Source of the DNA: Lunularia cruciata
Lineage: Eukaryota; Streptophyta; Marchantiopsida; Lunulariales; Lunulariaceae
DNA: 64,000 nucleotides
NCBI GenBank assembly: GCA_948567375.1
Contig: OX419758.1
Location: 46,939,001 to 47,003,000 of the forward strand
Reading direction: 5' to 3'
The notes beneath the pieces were generated by a model. The model was not told where the DNA came from. It saw nothing but the letters and a program-made list of their open reading frames with translations, and made no database searches. Made by a program: the position numbers and the translations under genes. This document shows positions 1 through 10,661 of this stretch, piece after piece; position 1 is the first letter of the stretch; each line of letters begins with the position of its first letter.

Positions 1-11
1 GAAAGAAAGTT

Positions 12-175
12 CATGTAGTGTGACTAGTCAAGACCAGGTCCTCCGTTGTGGATATTTTATTAAAGAATGCAATTAGCTGAAGTACAAAGTATTCCATGTA
101 GTGTGACTAGTGAAGACCAGGTCCTCCCTTGTGGATATTTTATTAGAGTGAAATGAGCTGAAGTACAAAGTATTC
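12..175. repeat. 83-bp tandem duplication
   Basis: Two head-to-tail copies (12-94 and 95-175) begin with CATGTAGTGTGACTAG and share the block around GACCAGGTCCTCC. They differ at only a few bases and by a small indel. I see no coding content and no link to the neighbouring transposons. Confidence 0.85.
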
Positions 176-339
176 CATAAGAGTTAGGGAGGAAATTAGA
201 AAGGGGACAATTACGGAAGAATCAAATGAAATTAGAGACAAAATGATGTAATTATATATGTTTGAAATTTGGATTAACTATTTATTATCAAAAGATAGCA
301 TGCATAACATCATATCACATGAATAGAGCGCCTTGATTG

Positions 340-340
<1 letters not shown>

Positions 341-431
<91 letters not shown>
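341..431. repeat. Compound CA/TA microsatellite
   Basis: A (CA) run of eight units at 341-356 passes directly into about 37 units of (TA). It lies in an AT-rich stretch (176-798) where I see no gene, RNA or element boundary. Confidence 0.97.
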
Positions 432-435
<4 letters not shown>

Positions 436-798
436 TAAAAATATAGTTAATATAATCGAATATAATAAATATTAAATCATATCATTTTTTTATCAAAATT
501 TAATTAAAATATTTATTAAATATCAAAATATAAATTAAACCTTTTTAACATTAAACCATGAATACCATTGGCAATTGATAACAAGTGATAACATTAGCCA
601 TTAGGGCACCAAATCCCGTGCGTGCCAAAACCCTGAGCGGAACGAATCTAGTTCCCGTAATTCGGAATCTCACGTATTCTAGTTTATCATAGTTCTCGAA
701 TTAAAGAGCTCTCGACGGATGTTTCATCACGGTGCCAAGAGCTATTCTTGTATTGTCACTCTTTTTCATACTTTAATTGTGACTTTTGTGTGTAAAAG
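432..798. other. AT-rich flank without a recognisable gene
   Basis: AT-rich sequence between the microsatellite and the 3' end of the first R2-like copy. No frame of useful length and no element ends were recognised. It is probably the ancestral target of the R2-like insertion. Confidence 0.4.
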
Positions 799-1754
799 GT
801 GACCGCGTAGGAAAAATGGAGGATAGGAAGACCCCATCAAGCCGTACAAGGGAGAGACAAAAAAGGTAACATGGGGCTAAGCCCCAATAGAGTCTGTGTG
901 AGAAATCTGCCCTATCGCACCTAAGATATCCGAGCTTTGCAAGTCGTACGGTCTACACACAACTGGAGCATCCGAAGATACATCACCTAATGTGATTGCT
1001 TTCCTATGGATTGCACCAGCCACTGCACTTTGTAGAGCAATGGACACACGCTGTCTAAAATATGCTACAAAGTATGAGAGTGAGAGTGGTACCCCCTGAC
1101 GCCTAACATGATAAGCTCTCGTGCAATCCCTGACAAATGTGTCAAATGCCGTGTCCATCGCTCCATATAACTCCAAGGCTAGAGGAACAAAGAGGTGACC
1201 CCGCTGCATGCCCCTATACTTGGAGACCTTGCGACCTGCTGCTGCACTCGCCGCCCATCCAAGGGGATGGGTAATCACTTCTTCCGAAACTGTATCGTGT
1301 GTAGCGTCCGTGACTACGACATCCGCTATTGTCACCTGATCATCTCGGACCAAGTATAAGTCTGCTCTGACACGTGTTGTCTGCAAAGCATATGAATGCT
1401 CCCTCCAAGCCAAGTATCCACTCTCTCGCGCCATAGCAAACACTATGTCTCTAATGGCATCATGGGTAGCTATCCTCTATCCTCCAAAAGGACACTGTGT
1501 CATGTGGACCGCCGCTGCATCTAGTGTAGAACCACACTCACAAGTGAGTAGTGAAGATGTAGATGGGTGGACTAAACCTAGGCAAAACCTCATCGCTGTA
1601 GAGAAAGTAGCCGGTACGAGTAAGAAAGCCCTAATGCACGGTCGAGCTAAGATCCACGAGCCTGCACCCTTGCCGGAGCAAGAGCGTAGACGTACTCTAG
1701 TAGCCTGAGGAATGGATGAGTCAACTAAGAGAGAATGTAGTGTATGCTCACACT
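799..1754 (-). mobile_element. R2-like non-LTR retrotransposon, copy 1, 3' part
   Basis: The 3' end of a minus-strand element highly similar to the copy at 58198-61443. Its 3' terminus lies in the shared block GACCGCGTAGG near 801. It continues after the inserted Ty3-type element, at 11634-12284. Sequence at 1740-1754 joins to sequence starting at 11634 exactly as the uninterrupted copy reads near 59150. Together the two parts make a 5'-truncated element of about 1.6 kb. Truncation at the 5' end is the usual result of incomplete target-primed reverse transcription. Confidence 0.9.
877..1754 (-). pseudogene. R2-like ORF fragment: CCHC knuckle and restriction-like endonuclease
   Basis: The C-terminal part of the R2-like polyprotein. 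The segment at 1477-1754 encodes a Cys-x-Cys...His...Cys knuckle (CECGSTLDAAAVHMTQC). After a frameshift, 877-1443 encodes the endonuclease with RADLYL, an Asp in IADVVV and a KVSKY pair of lysines. In R2-type elements this domain nicks the target DNA to prime reverse transcription. The frameshift near 1450 and the 5' truncation make it a pseudogene. The final TAG is at 877-879, the same stop as in the longer copy. Confidence 0.85.
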
Positions 1755-2203
1755 TGTCACGCCATTTGTAGTTCCGCATCTAGATGCTCGGACACTAGAG
1801 TTCCAATGATAGTAGTTAGAGTTATTTAAGCAGTTTCTTAGAGACTACTTTCGGACGGTTAGATTTTGTGTTCGGGGTACTGACTTCACGGTGGGGCCCA
1901 CTGTCACTTTGCACCGTTCGCACCATCGAGTGTGCCGTCAGCGGGACCGTTAGGGTTTTAGTGCTAGCTCGAGTCCAGGGGGTATAGTTTTGAAGTGAGC
2001 TCTAGAGAGCTCACTTCTCTAATGTTGAGCCTTCGAGTTCATGGCTATGGTGGACAAAGGCCGGCGAGCGTCACCTGGATTCTCTATGCTTGAGTGGGTG
2101 TGGCTTGACTGTAATCAGTGCCCAATTGTTGGTAGTTTATAGAGTGACAGATCAAGTACTGATCTGAGTTGAGTTGAGTTGAGAGTAGTAAGCAATCTGA
2201 TTA
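1755..2203 (+). repeat. Terminal repeat A1 (5' end)
   Basis: 449 bp, matching A2 at 11079-11527 over the same length. It begins TGTC. The two copies share sequence up to ATTA and then diverge: A1 runs into CATCAGAGAAG, while A2 runs into repeat B2. The bases just after A1 keep ATCAGAG, a partial match to a primer site for initiator tRNA-Met, but this is weak. It contains an inverted repeat AAGTGAGCTC/GAGCTCACTT around 1994-2015. Confidence 0.93.
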
Positions 2204-3530
2204 CATCAGAGAAGTGAAGTCAGGGGGAAATCGGGTGCAAGAACTTTGAGTGTTGGTGGTATCTCCAAGCTCGGTGGATTGTTGGTAGCTCGATTCAAGT
2301 TCAGTGTTTCCTTAGTGTGCAGAAGCTTGTTCAAGTGATGCAAATTTGGCAGTTAGGCGGACGGTGTGCGGAAGCGCTGGCCAAATTTTGAAGAAAGAAG
2401 GAGCAAATTTCAAGCAGTGTTGTGATTTTGAGCTCAGGAGGTGAAGGCATGACCAATTTGTTGTGAGTTGGGCTCAGAAAGTCAAATTGAAGGTGGAGTT
2501 GGGAAACTCTTCTCATGAATTTGTGATTTGGAAAAACCCGTGTTGTCAATTTGGCTCGAGTGGAAATTTAGCAGGGGATTTGGCGGACAACCATCTTTAG
2601 GAATTATGTCAGATTTTACGTCAGATTTTGGCCAGATTTGGAGGATTTTTTGCTGTTTGGCCAGATTTGGAGGAGTTTTGCAGATTTGGAGAAGTTTCAC
2701 CAATTTTGGAGGAGGTTCAAAGTAGCAACAAGAAAGGCTTCATTTGGCTGAAGTTTGGCGTTTAGAGGCTTCGAGGCATAGGCTGTGGGCTATAAGAGGC
2801 TACGAAGGCCTAGAAGAGCCAACAAGCCAACTTGCTGGCGTGAGGCTAGCTAGTTTAGAGTAGATCTTTGTCATTGGTTGGCAAAATCTGCCTTTCCTGC
2901 TAGATTGTGCGCAATAGGGTTTGACCCCTAGATCTCTTGTTCCTAGATTGGTGCCCTAGCCAACTGGTCTACCCTCACTTGTTGTCATAGTGACTGTGCC
3001 ACTGTTATCTATACAGATGTAGCTTTGGCTAGGAGAGGCAGTTTGATCACATTCTTGGTGATCTTGGTAGCTTAGGACTTAGATACCAACTTCTCTTATG
3101 TCAAATGCCAAATGGTGGTAGAGTCAGTCCCGTGTTGTGTTATGAGATGGAGGGTTTTTGTTTAGATTTCTTTGTGATTGGACCTCCTCCATTCTCTGCT
3201 TCCTGTTTGTGCACCATGTTTGTGTGAGGTGCCCTGACTTTTGAGCGTTGGTGCTCTGGTGTACTCTCGGTGGTGAGGCTGGAGTGATGGCCAGTCAGAC
3301 TACCTTTGTTTCTCTCCGGTGAGGCAGGAAATGATGACCTGCAGACCATGAGAGTGCGTGTTATGATGGCAGGTTACATGTTGCCCTTTCCCCTAGTGTA
3401 GTTATCTCGGTTAGAGTTACATTAGTGGGTGGTGCTTGGTGGTGTTGGCACGTGCTGGTGTTGGCATTTGGTGGGGTACTTGCGGTTGCGACTTGCGGTT
3501 GTAGTTGGTGGTTCGGGTTTGTTGTTGCGG
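2204..3530 (+). other. Leader between repeat A1 and gag
   Basis: About 1.3 kb without a credible long frame, G/T-rich on this strand. The second copy keeps a recognisable equivalent at about 34000-36240. It carries the tRNA-like block at 2911-2977. Probably an untranslated leader and packaging region; no promoter element could be assigned. Confidence 0.6.
2911..2977 (-). other. tRNA-like sequence, antisense in leader
   Basis: Read on the minus strand this holds an A-box-like D-arm (AGTTGGCTAGGGC) followed about 35 bases later by a B-box-like T-arm (GGGGTCAAACCC). Copy 2 keeps the same order at 34991-35060 with GTGGTTCAAACC. The anticodon arm does not fold into a standard 7-base loop and the acceptor ends do not pair well. 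It is therefore a tRNA-derived remnant rather than a tRNA gene. Confidence 0.45.
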
Positions 3531-5685
3531 TTACTTTGTCACGACGGAGTTCTTTGGAGATTCCAGAGGAGTTAGCCCTGCAGTACGCAGTGGGTTTACT
3601 CGGAGTGGTGCTCGGTATCAGCCTGTATCTCAGGTCCCAGTGAGGGAGGAGATTGACTCTGAGTTGGAGTTTGACACATGAGCTAATTCAGTTGAGAGTG
3701 CACTTGGTGTGTCCGCACCGTTGTTTTGGGACATGGACAAGATTTATGGGGCCTTCAAAGGCCCTAAGCGTTACTCTGGTACAGTGTGTACCATTGAGTT
3801 GGATGACTTCATCCATGAGTTTGACAGTTGGTGTGATCTGTAGCAGATGCGGAACCCGACTTTGTTCACATCCTTCATGGCATGGAAGGGGTTGTTTCAG
3901 CACTTGGAGGGTCTGCCGATGGATGACTACCATGAGTTCAGGAGAGCTCATTTGGAGGAGATTGAGTTATAGAGACAATATTGGTCTCCACACTATGTCT
4001 CCATCACTTCAGGTTCGGTGGCCAAGAGTAGATCGGTTGTACCCACGAGTTCTAGCTCGAGTAGTGTTGGTGGAGCTAGTGGAGGTGCACTAGCTGGAGA
4101 TAGTGCTACTACAAGTGGAGGCACCACTGCAAGAGGTGGTGTGGTACCGGGGTTTAACTCCATGGTGGAGTTCTTCCTATGTTTGAGGCAAAACTACCAG
4201 GGAGTACGGACTGACAAGCTGAAGAGCTTGCAGGAGTTCCAGCGGAAGGATGGAGAGAGCCTACGCGAGGCATACACTTGCATGAGGCGGCTGATCAATT
4301 TCACTCAGGGAGTTATTGAGGCCCAGGCAGTACAATTTTGGTATGGGATACTGGATAGGGAGTTACAACGTAGAGTTTGTGATGCTACGTTGTTGCAGGC
4401 TACTTTGCCCACTTTGGCAGTAGTCTTTGGTTTGGCTGAGCGTATTGAGCTCAATATGGTGGAGGAGAGAGTGGTGACATCTGGATTTGGTAGGGAGACC
4501 ACATCCACGGTTGTGACTTCTTCTAGAGTGCAGCAAAGTGCACCACGCCCAGTTGGTTTTTGAGGACAGGGTGGACAGCCCAGATCCTTTGGAGCCAGTG
4601 GAGGGCCTAGTGGAGTTAGACCCTTACCCTCATTTTTGGATCAGCAGTAGCCAGTGAGTGGTGGTGTTGCTTGTTGGACTTGTGGTGGACCTCACCATAG
4701 GAGAGAGTGTACTCAAGGCAGTGGACTTGATACCTCTGGTGCATCATAGTCAGCACAGAGGCAGTGTTAGCATTGCCACAAATTTGGTCACACTAGTGAT
4801 CGGTGTTTTGACCTACACCCGAAGTTACGGAGTGGTAGGGCTGCTATGGCAGGTAGTAGAGGAGCTCTAGTTCATGGAGGACAAGGTGGTAGAGGTGGTG
4901 GTAGAGGATCTACACCTAGTAGGGGTGCAGTACCTGCCCTTACTTCTGACACAACTATGGCTACTCGGATTGAGCAGTTGAAGCAGAGATTGGCTAGTAT
5001 GGCTATTGCTCAAAGGAGATTAGATTCGGGTGCTGAGGCTTCCACCTCATATGCTGGTAATAGAGATGCTTTAGACTTCATGTGCAGAGCAGCACAGGTG
5101 GATGCATCTACAGCAGTGACTAGGAGTGCAGTACGTGCTCCAAAGCCTAGAGGAGCATTAGTGGAGTTGGACCCATAGAGAGGAGAGGTTGGGAGATATG
5201 TCAGACTTCCCCAATCTTTCACGCTATCTGAGGCATTGCAGACGACATCCATGGTTCCTAGACATCCCAGTGTAGGTGTGGTAGGTGGTGATGGAGTACA
5301 TGATGGACTACGTGCTAGTCAGCCACCTGCTACTACAGAGATTGACTCTAGCATGATGTTGGGGGCGGCTCAGCTGATTATGCGGCGTCCTTTGTTTTCA
5401 GCCAGTGATATGTTTACATTGGGAGTTGACCCAGCCCCAGTATTCAGATTGGCTGATACGTTATGTGAGAGTATGGATGGTGCAGTTCCTACTACTAGAG
5501 CAAAGGTGGTTGGTAGTGGAGCTAACTTGGTTGAGGAGCATGGGATCCGTTCAGCGACTAGTGGTTTATGGCAGGCAACAACGGCTAGACTGGAGGAGTT
5601 GCTAGCTAGACCGGCCTTTGAGAGAGCACGGTTCACACCTGGTGTTGTCCTATTGGATAACCAGAAGGGGATTTTTTTTTGGTAG
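3530..5685 (+). pseudogene. Gag region with two CCHC zinc knuckles
   Basis: The nucleocapsid/capsid part of the polyprotein, in one frame (the frame of 4018). A retrotransposon-gag core is recognisable around 3781-3970 (IELDDFIHEFDSW; PMDDYHEFRRAHLEE) and 4170-4390 (LQEFQRKDGESLREAY; FWYGILDRELQRR). A Ser/Gly/Thr-rich linker lies between them. Zinc knuckles follow: CWTCGGPHHRREC, one residue short of the canonical spacing, at about 4674, and a canonical C-x2-C-x4-H-x4-C (HKFGHTSDRC) at about 4765. Stops include TAG at 3841, TGA at 4561 and TAG at 5176. Copy 2 has CAA at the first and last of these. A T deletion in the homopolymer at 5672-5680 shifts the frame before the protease; copy 2 reads through in frame. 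Confidence 0.82.
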
Positions 5686-6278
5686 GACCTTCAGAGAAGG
5701 TCTATACACCACACAGAGTCTTGTTAGACTCTGGTGCGCAACTCCTTATGTTGGGAAAGGCTGCAGTTGTCGGTCTGGAGTTACGGAAGATCGATGTGGA
5801 GAGGTGTCCATTTCAGATCCAAACATCTCTAGGTGGTGGTTTGACACAGTACATCACACGTGGAGAGCTTGTTGTCCAGGTTCAGCCTGGTCATCCGACT
5901 GATAGCTTGGTGGTGAGAGCTCAGGCTATTGCGATGATAGCTGAGTCATATGATGTGCTAGTTGGGGGAGCAGTGTTATACCCCATGGGTTTTAGCATTG
6001 ACTATTGGGAGGAGACAACCTCTTATAGACCTGGTTGGCAGTCTGGTGAGGGACGGGTATGTTGCCTACCAGTACGCTTCAGTAGTGGCAGTCTTGGCTC
6101 ACTACAGTCCGGGACCATGGCAGCATCAGTTTTAGCTTTCAGTGGTACAATTACTTGGCCTGGTGACTTGTTGGAGGGGAACGCCCATGTAGAGGATACT
6201 CCAGTACCAGAGGAGATCACTCGGCTATGGAGTACGAGTGGGATTGTTCCATCCACCTTGGACGTTTCCATTGTGTAG
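5679..6278 (+). pseudogene. Retropepsin-type aspartic protease region
   Basis: Reads VLLDSGAQLLMLGKAAV near 5720, the D-S-G-A active-site motif of retroviral-type proteases, then hydrophobic strands and a second conserved stretch (YDVLVGGAVLYPMGF). In a Ty3 element this domain would cut the Gag-Pol polyprotein. After about 90 residues of protease the frame continues as an unassigned linker toward the methyltransferase. Relative to copy 2 there is a +1 insertion near 6265 and a -1 deletion near 6428. These cancel, so the ancestral frame ran unbroken into the methyltransferase. Confidence 0.82.
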
Positions 6279-6419
6279 TTCAGAGGAGGCATTGCGGCAA
6301 CATGCAGATCAGTTGGTGCAGCAAGCTTGGAGTGGAGCCTTTGTACCATCAGGTGATGAGTGTGAGGATGAGCCTCTAGAGGCGATTGCTTTGACACCTC
6401 TGGATACCACACTCATTGC

Positions 6420-7440
6420 TTGGCAGATCCAGTAGAGGGGATATGCCTATTGGAGTTGTTTGGTGGGATCAGCACCGGACTAGCTGTGGTGTTACAGGCA
6501 GGTATACGAGCACAAAGGTACTTGTATGTAGAGAGGGATGAGACTGCTAGGCGAGTCTCTCTACATCATGTGGCACACTTGGCCTATCGGTATCCGGAGT
6601 TATTACCAATGTCAGTAGTCAGAGGTTACCAGAAGGCCCTACCAGGAGACATTTCCTTACTAGGGGCGCATGACCTAGAGAGACATGGGCCTATTCACTT
6701 GGTGATTTCTGGATGGCCATGTTAGGGACATATACGTGCTGGTAGAGGATTGGGTCTTCAGGATCCTTGTTCTAGTGTGTTTTGGGAGATGTTACGGATA
6801 CTACGACATCTCCAGGTTCATCAGTCTATTTCTCCAGCTTACCTTTTGGAGAACGTTCCTTTGATGGGTGATTCTCGCACCAGAGTGGTGGCGAGTACAC
6901 ATCAGGTCCATTCTTGGATGGGACTTGTTGTATTGTTAGATACAGCCAGAGTGGGATCACGGGCTCATCGTCTTCGTCTTTGGTGGACGAACCTCTTACC
7001 AAGAGAGGTTCTACAACGTGCTTATGATAGGATTCAACGACTGGACCACATTCTTATTGATGATATCTTGGATGTTGGGCGTCAGTCTCAGACAGTGGTA
7101 CTGGCTGATAGGTCACCTATGGCAGTGGTGAACCTAGTTGGACAGCCTAGAGCCGCATTTCCCACACTCATGAGTTTCCCAGGCTCTCATGCTTTTTGAG
7201 AGGGAGGACCTAGACTTGTTTGGGACTCACAGTTACAGCAATTGGTGGAGCCCAATGCTGATGAGAGAGAGCGGACGATGAGTTTTTGCACCAGTATTAC
7301 CGCTATTCCAACAGTGTCAGAGGCATCCAGGCGTCAGGTGTTAGGTCAGGCTATGGACCTGAACTGTTTGACCTAGATTGTGAGCCTTGGCTTGGCAGAG
7401 CAGCGTAGGATGCGCTTGATAGGCATCACCACTTGGACAC
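6420..7440 (+). pseudogene. C5-cytosine DNA methyltransferase domain inside Pol
   Basis: All core motifs of the cytosine-5 methyltransferase fold occur in the usual, non-permuted order. Motif I is LELFGGISTGL (6450-6482, AdoMet binding), followed by YVERD. Motif IV is SGWPC followed by TAG (6723) in place of Gln; the Cys would be the catalytic nucleophile. Motif VI is LLENVP (Glu at 6849). Motif VIII is GSRAHRLRLWWTNL (about 6954-6995). A motif X-like segment, SRRQVLGQAMDL, lies near 7330. The order and the C-terminal pattern look Dnmt3-like rather than like the rearranged plant DRM. The predicted role is transfer of a methyl group from AdoMet to cytosine. Stops at 6723 (TAG), 7197 (TGA) and one TAG near 7374 inactivate this copy. 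Copy 2 has PCQ intact at the first site. Confidence 0.9.
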
Positions 7441-7980
7441 TTGTGAGCCATGTGCCTATCGAGACGATCAGGCATATGCTCGGGGCAATGGACCGAGTGG
7501 ACATGGTATTCTTGGGACACATCCAGTATCTACTAGGGAGAATGGTCTACTTGGAGTCCATCCAAGTGGCTACTTGGATTACACCCTTGGTCCACATGGG
7601 ATGCAGCTAGAGGACGTGTGGAGCTTGCAGCTAGAGTGAAGGGAGTTTTTCACACAGAGGTTGGGAGCATGACACTATTGCTCCCAAGGCCCAGTGTAGC
7701 AGCCAGTCAGTACGTCTTCCACTCTTACTATAGTTACAGAGGATACTTGGAAGCCAGATCTTGGACCCAAGCTTACTGGAGAGGAAAGACGGAGGGTTTG
7801 GAGGTTCTTGAGGAATCACACGAGTTGTTTTGCCTTCAATATGAAGGATTTGGATGATCTGAAGGGACCTGGTATATAGATTGGGTTGACTAGCGACACA
7901 CCAGTTTTCTAATGTCCTTATTGATATAGTGATATGGAGAGGACATTGATTCAGAGCCGGAGTAGTGACCTTTTTGAGGC
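7433..7980 (+). pseudogene. Linker between methyltransferase and reverse transcriptase
   Basis: Carries two coding-looking stretches in different frames: 7433-7639, rich in Gly/His (GNGPSGHGILGTHP), and 7618-7857, ending in EVLEESHELFCLQYEGFG. Both have counterparts in copy 2 (41850-41990 and 45717-46010). At least one frameshift separates them. I recognise no domain. By position it may be a spacer or the N-terminal extension of RT. Confidence 0.55.
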
Positions 7981-9165
7981 TGGTTTGGTGTAGATTTCAC
8001 ATGGAGAGTATGCATCAGCGACAGTGATGCCAGCCAAGAAGGATATGCATGGCAACTACACAAATAGGCGGATGTGTGGAGATTACCGTCCTATCAACCA
8101 ACAGATGAGGGCTGATCGGTATGCTATGCCTACACCGGAAGAGATTTTTGATGCGATTGGGCATGCAAAGATCTTCAGTACTTTGGATCTTCGAGCAAGA
8201 TATTATCAGTTGCCGATCAAGGAGGAGGATAAGTCCAAGACAACATTTTGAGCTATTGATCCTCATGGCAAGGATGTGTTATATTAGTGGAGGTTCTTAC
8301 CATTTGGGTTAAAGAATGCTCCTATTGAGTTCCAAAGGGTCATGGATAGGATCTTAGCTGGATTGGATTTTGCTCGGTGCTATATTGATGACATTTTGGT
8401 TTATAGCACTACTGTGGAGGAGCATGAGAGATAGTTGTTGGAGGTGTTTGAGAGGTTGAGATCTCATGGACTCAAACTACATCCTGGGAAGTGTAGGTTC
8501 TTCCACTAGCAGGTTGAGTATTTGGGTCACACTATCTACCCCGGAGGACTTGGTGTTTAGCAGACCAAGGTGGAGGCTATTGCACGTATTCCTTGGCCTA
8601 CGGATGTAAGCAGAGTGCGAGCATTCCTTGGGTTGGCGAACTTCTATCGCCGCTATATTAGAGGATTTAGTACCATTGCCAAGGCCTTGACGAAGCTGAC
8701 ACAAGAGTGGTGTTGGGGAGATGAGCAAGAGAGAGCTTTTGTAGAGCTCAAGGAGAGGTTGACATCTGCTCCTATTTTGAGGAGACCGATCAGGGGACGA
8801 CCATTTTAGGTTCACACTGATTGGAGTATGTTGGAGCTTGGAGTGGTGCTCACCCAACACGATGATGAGGAGAAGGAGTTTGTGGTGGCCTATGCTAGTC
8901 GCTCCAACAATTCAGTGGAGGCGAAGTATAGTTCATACGAGGGAGAGTGCTTGGCAGCAGTTTGGGCAGTAGCACATTTCCGATGTTACCTATTTGGTAA
9001 CCCCTTCACTCTCATCACTGATCATCAGCCACTGAAGTGGTTGATGGAGTCCGATAAGCTTTCAGGGAAGCTTGCACGATGGGCTCTGATTTTATAGGAG
9101 TATGATTTCACGGTTGTTCACAGACCTGGAGTGGTGAACCGTGATGCAGATGGGTTGAGTAGAAA
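7981..9165 (+). pseudogene. Reverse transcriptase and RNase H
   Basis: A Ty3-type RT, readable in one frame from 7950 to 9165. Landmarks are VMPAKKDMHGNYTNRRMCGDYRPIN, shown here by its ends VMPAKK and CGDYRPIN, then FSTLDLRARYYQLPI, the catalytic YIDD at 8381-8392, VEYLGH, and the thumb segment FLGLANFYRRYI. RNase H begins with HTDWS (about 8813) and includes SYEGECLAAVWA and a TDHQPLKWL segment. Stops fall at Gln positions (TAG near 8286, 8431, 8506, 8807 and 9095) and at a Trp codon (TGA at 8249). No indel is needed, so decay here is almost purely by point mutation. Confidence 0.93.
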
Positions 9166-9168
9166 CCC

Positions 9169-10660
9169 ATGTCCCAGCCAGCAGATCAGACCGGAGCACG
9201 TTGGCATGGTGAGACAGATGAGGAGATGGTGCCAGGTTGGCATGCATCGGCCTTTCTGTGTATATTTGCAGAGACTTTGGTGGTATCTCTCTCAGTGCAT
9301 ACAAGAGGAGTTATTGAGGTCATAGATCTAGAGAGTGAAGATATTGGTATAGTTCAGCGAGACATTCATGATGATGTCTTAGTGATGGACTATCTTTGCA
9401 CTGGTGTTGTGGGTGGCACAATTGGGGCCAAGGAGAGAGACCGTGTTCTTCAACGAGCCAAATGGTTCAGATTGGAGGGTAGACACCTTTTGTGTGTAGG
9501 GGAGGATGGTAGAGTGCGAGTAGTACCACTTCCATCACAGAGACCACAGTTGGTCCGTCATGCTCATGAGGAGCTAGGACATTTTGGAGTAAAGCGTACA
9601 TATAGCTTACTCCAGAGTCATTATTGGTAGCGCGGTATGCAGACCAAGGTACAGCAGTTTGTTGCCAGATGTGTGGTTTGTGACCGAGTTAGAGCATCAT
9701 TCAATGCTCCTACGCCACAGTTACACCCATTACCTATCATGGGATTGGGTTATTGTTGGAGTTTGGACTTCGCCGGACCTTTACCGCTGACTGTGAGACA
9801 TCATCGGTATGTTTTGGTGATGGTGGAGCACATCTCCAAGTGGATTGAGTTGGTGGCACTTTCTGACAAGTCTAGTGAAGGGACAGCTTACTCGTTCCTG
9901 GATTGAGTTCTTAGTCATTTTGTGCACCAGCCGAGGTTTTGACTGATCAGCGTACAGAGTTCTTGGGGGAGTTTTAGGTCTTGTGTGACAAGGCTTTGAT
10001 TGATCATTGTACTACATCCTGAGATCACCCTGAGACAGATGGCTTAGCAGAGAGAGTGGTTCAGATGGTGAAGAGAGGATTGTGAAAGTATGGTTTGCAG
10101 AGAGGCCACTTGGGAGATTGGGATCTCCAATTACCTTGGTTGGCCATGGGCTATCGGTTCAGCCGGCAAGCCTCCTTAGCATCCTTCTCTCCATACTTTC
10201 TACTCTATGGACGAGATCCAGATTTACCTGCAGCCATTCGTCAAGATGCTACTATAGTTCTAGACTTGGATGACCCCGATGTATGGATGAGCACATGTCC
10301 TCAGCGGGCAGAGATCTTTCGGAGAGTGATGCCGATGGCCTTTGAGAACTTGGCAATTGCTCAGCATAAAGATACATTACGCTATGCTACCATTCGAGGA
10401 GGAGGTTACAAACTCTCGATCCGTCAATTTCATCCAAGCGACTATGTATATCTACAGCAGACAGCACCAACGACACTTGATGTTTCTATAGGCAGCACTA
10501 TCTTGAGAGTGCACGAGGTTTTACCATCTGGAGTCCTTATGTTAGAAGGACATGATGGTGTTGTTTGGAAGGATCATGTGTGCAATTGTGCGCCATACCA
10601 CCTTCCAAACATTGATGGTACTATGGACCCAAGCTTAGCACTTGTACGTGCAGGCTTGAG
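9169..10660 (+). pseudogene. DDE integrase with HHCC zinc finger
   Basis: The zinc-binding HHCC module is HEELGHFGVKRTY...CVVCDRV at 9560-9690. The catalytic core has Asp in SLDFAGPLP (codon at 9766), Asp in VLTDQRTEF (9945) and Glu in DGLAERVV (10050). The last two are exactly 35 residues apart (D,D35E). A frameshift lies near 9925. The C-terminal part (10095-10640) contains a GPY/F-like beta-rich stretch (VLMLEGHDGVVWKDHV). There is no chromodomain; a PHD finger sits in its place. It would insert the cDNA into host DNA. A TAG replaces a Trp codon at 9628. Confidence 0.92.
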
Positions 10661-10661
10661 G

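Noticed and set aside
2203-2215. Primer binding site for initiator tRNA-Met right after A1 (ATCAGAG)
   Set aside because: Only seven consecutive bases fit, and the TGG start is absent, so it was not listed as a feature.
3425-3643. Small membrane-protein-like frame in the leader
   Set aside because: It overlaps the upstream part of the gag frame shared with copy 2; the hydrophobic look comes from GTTG-rich DNA.
6420-7199. Independent host methyltransferase gene trapped between two transposon parts
   Set aside because: The same domain sits at the same place in copy 2, and the frame is continuous with protease in the reconstructed alignment, so it belongs to the element.
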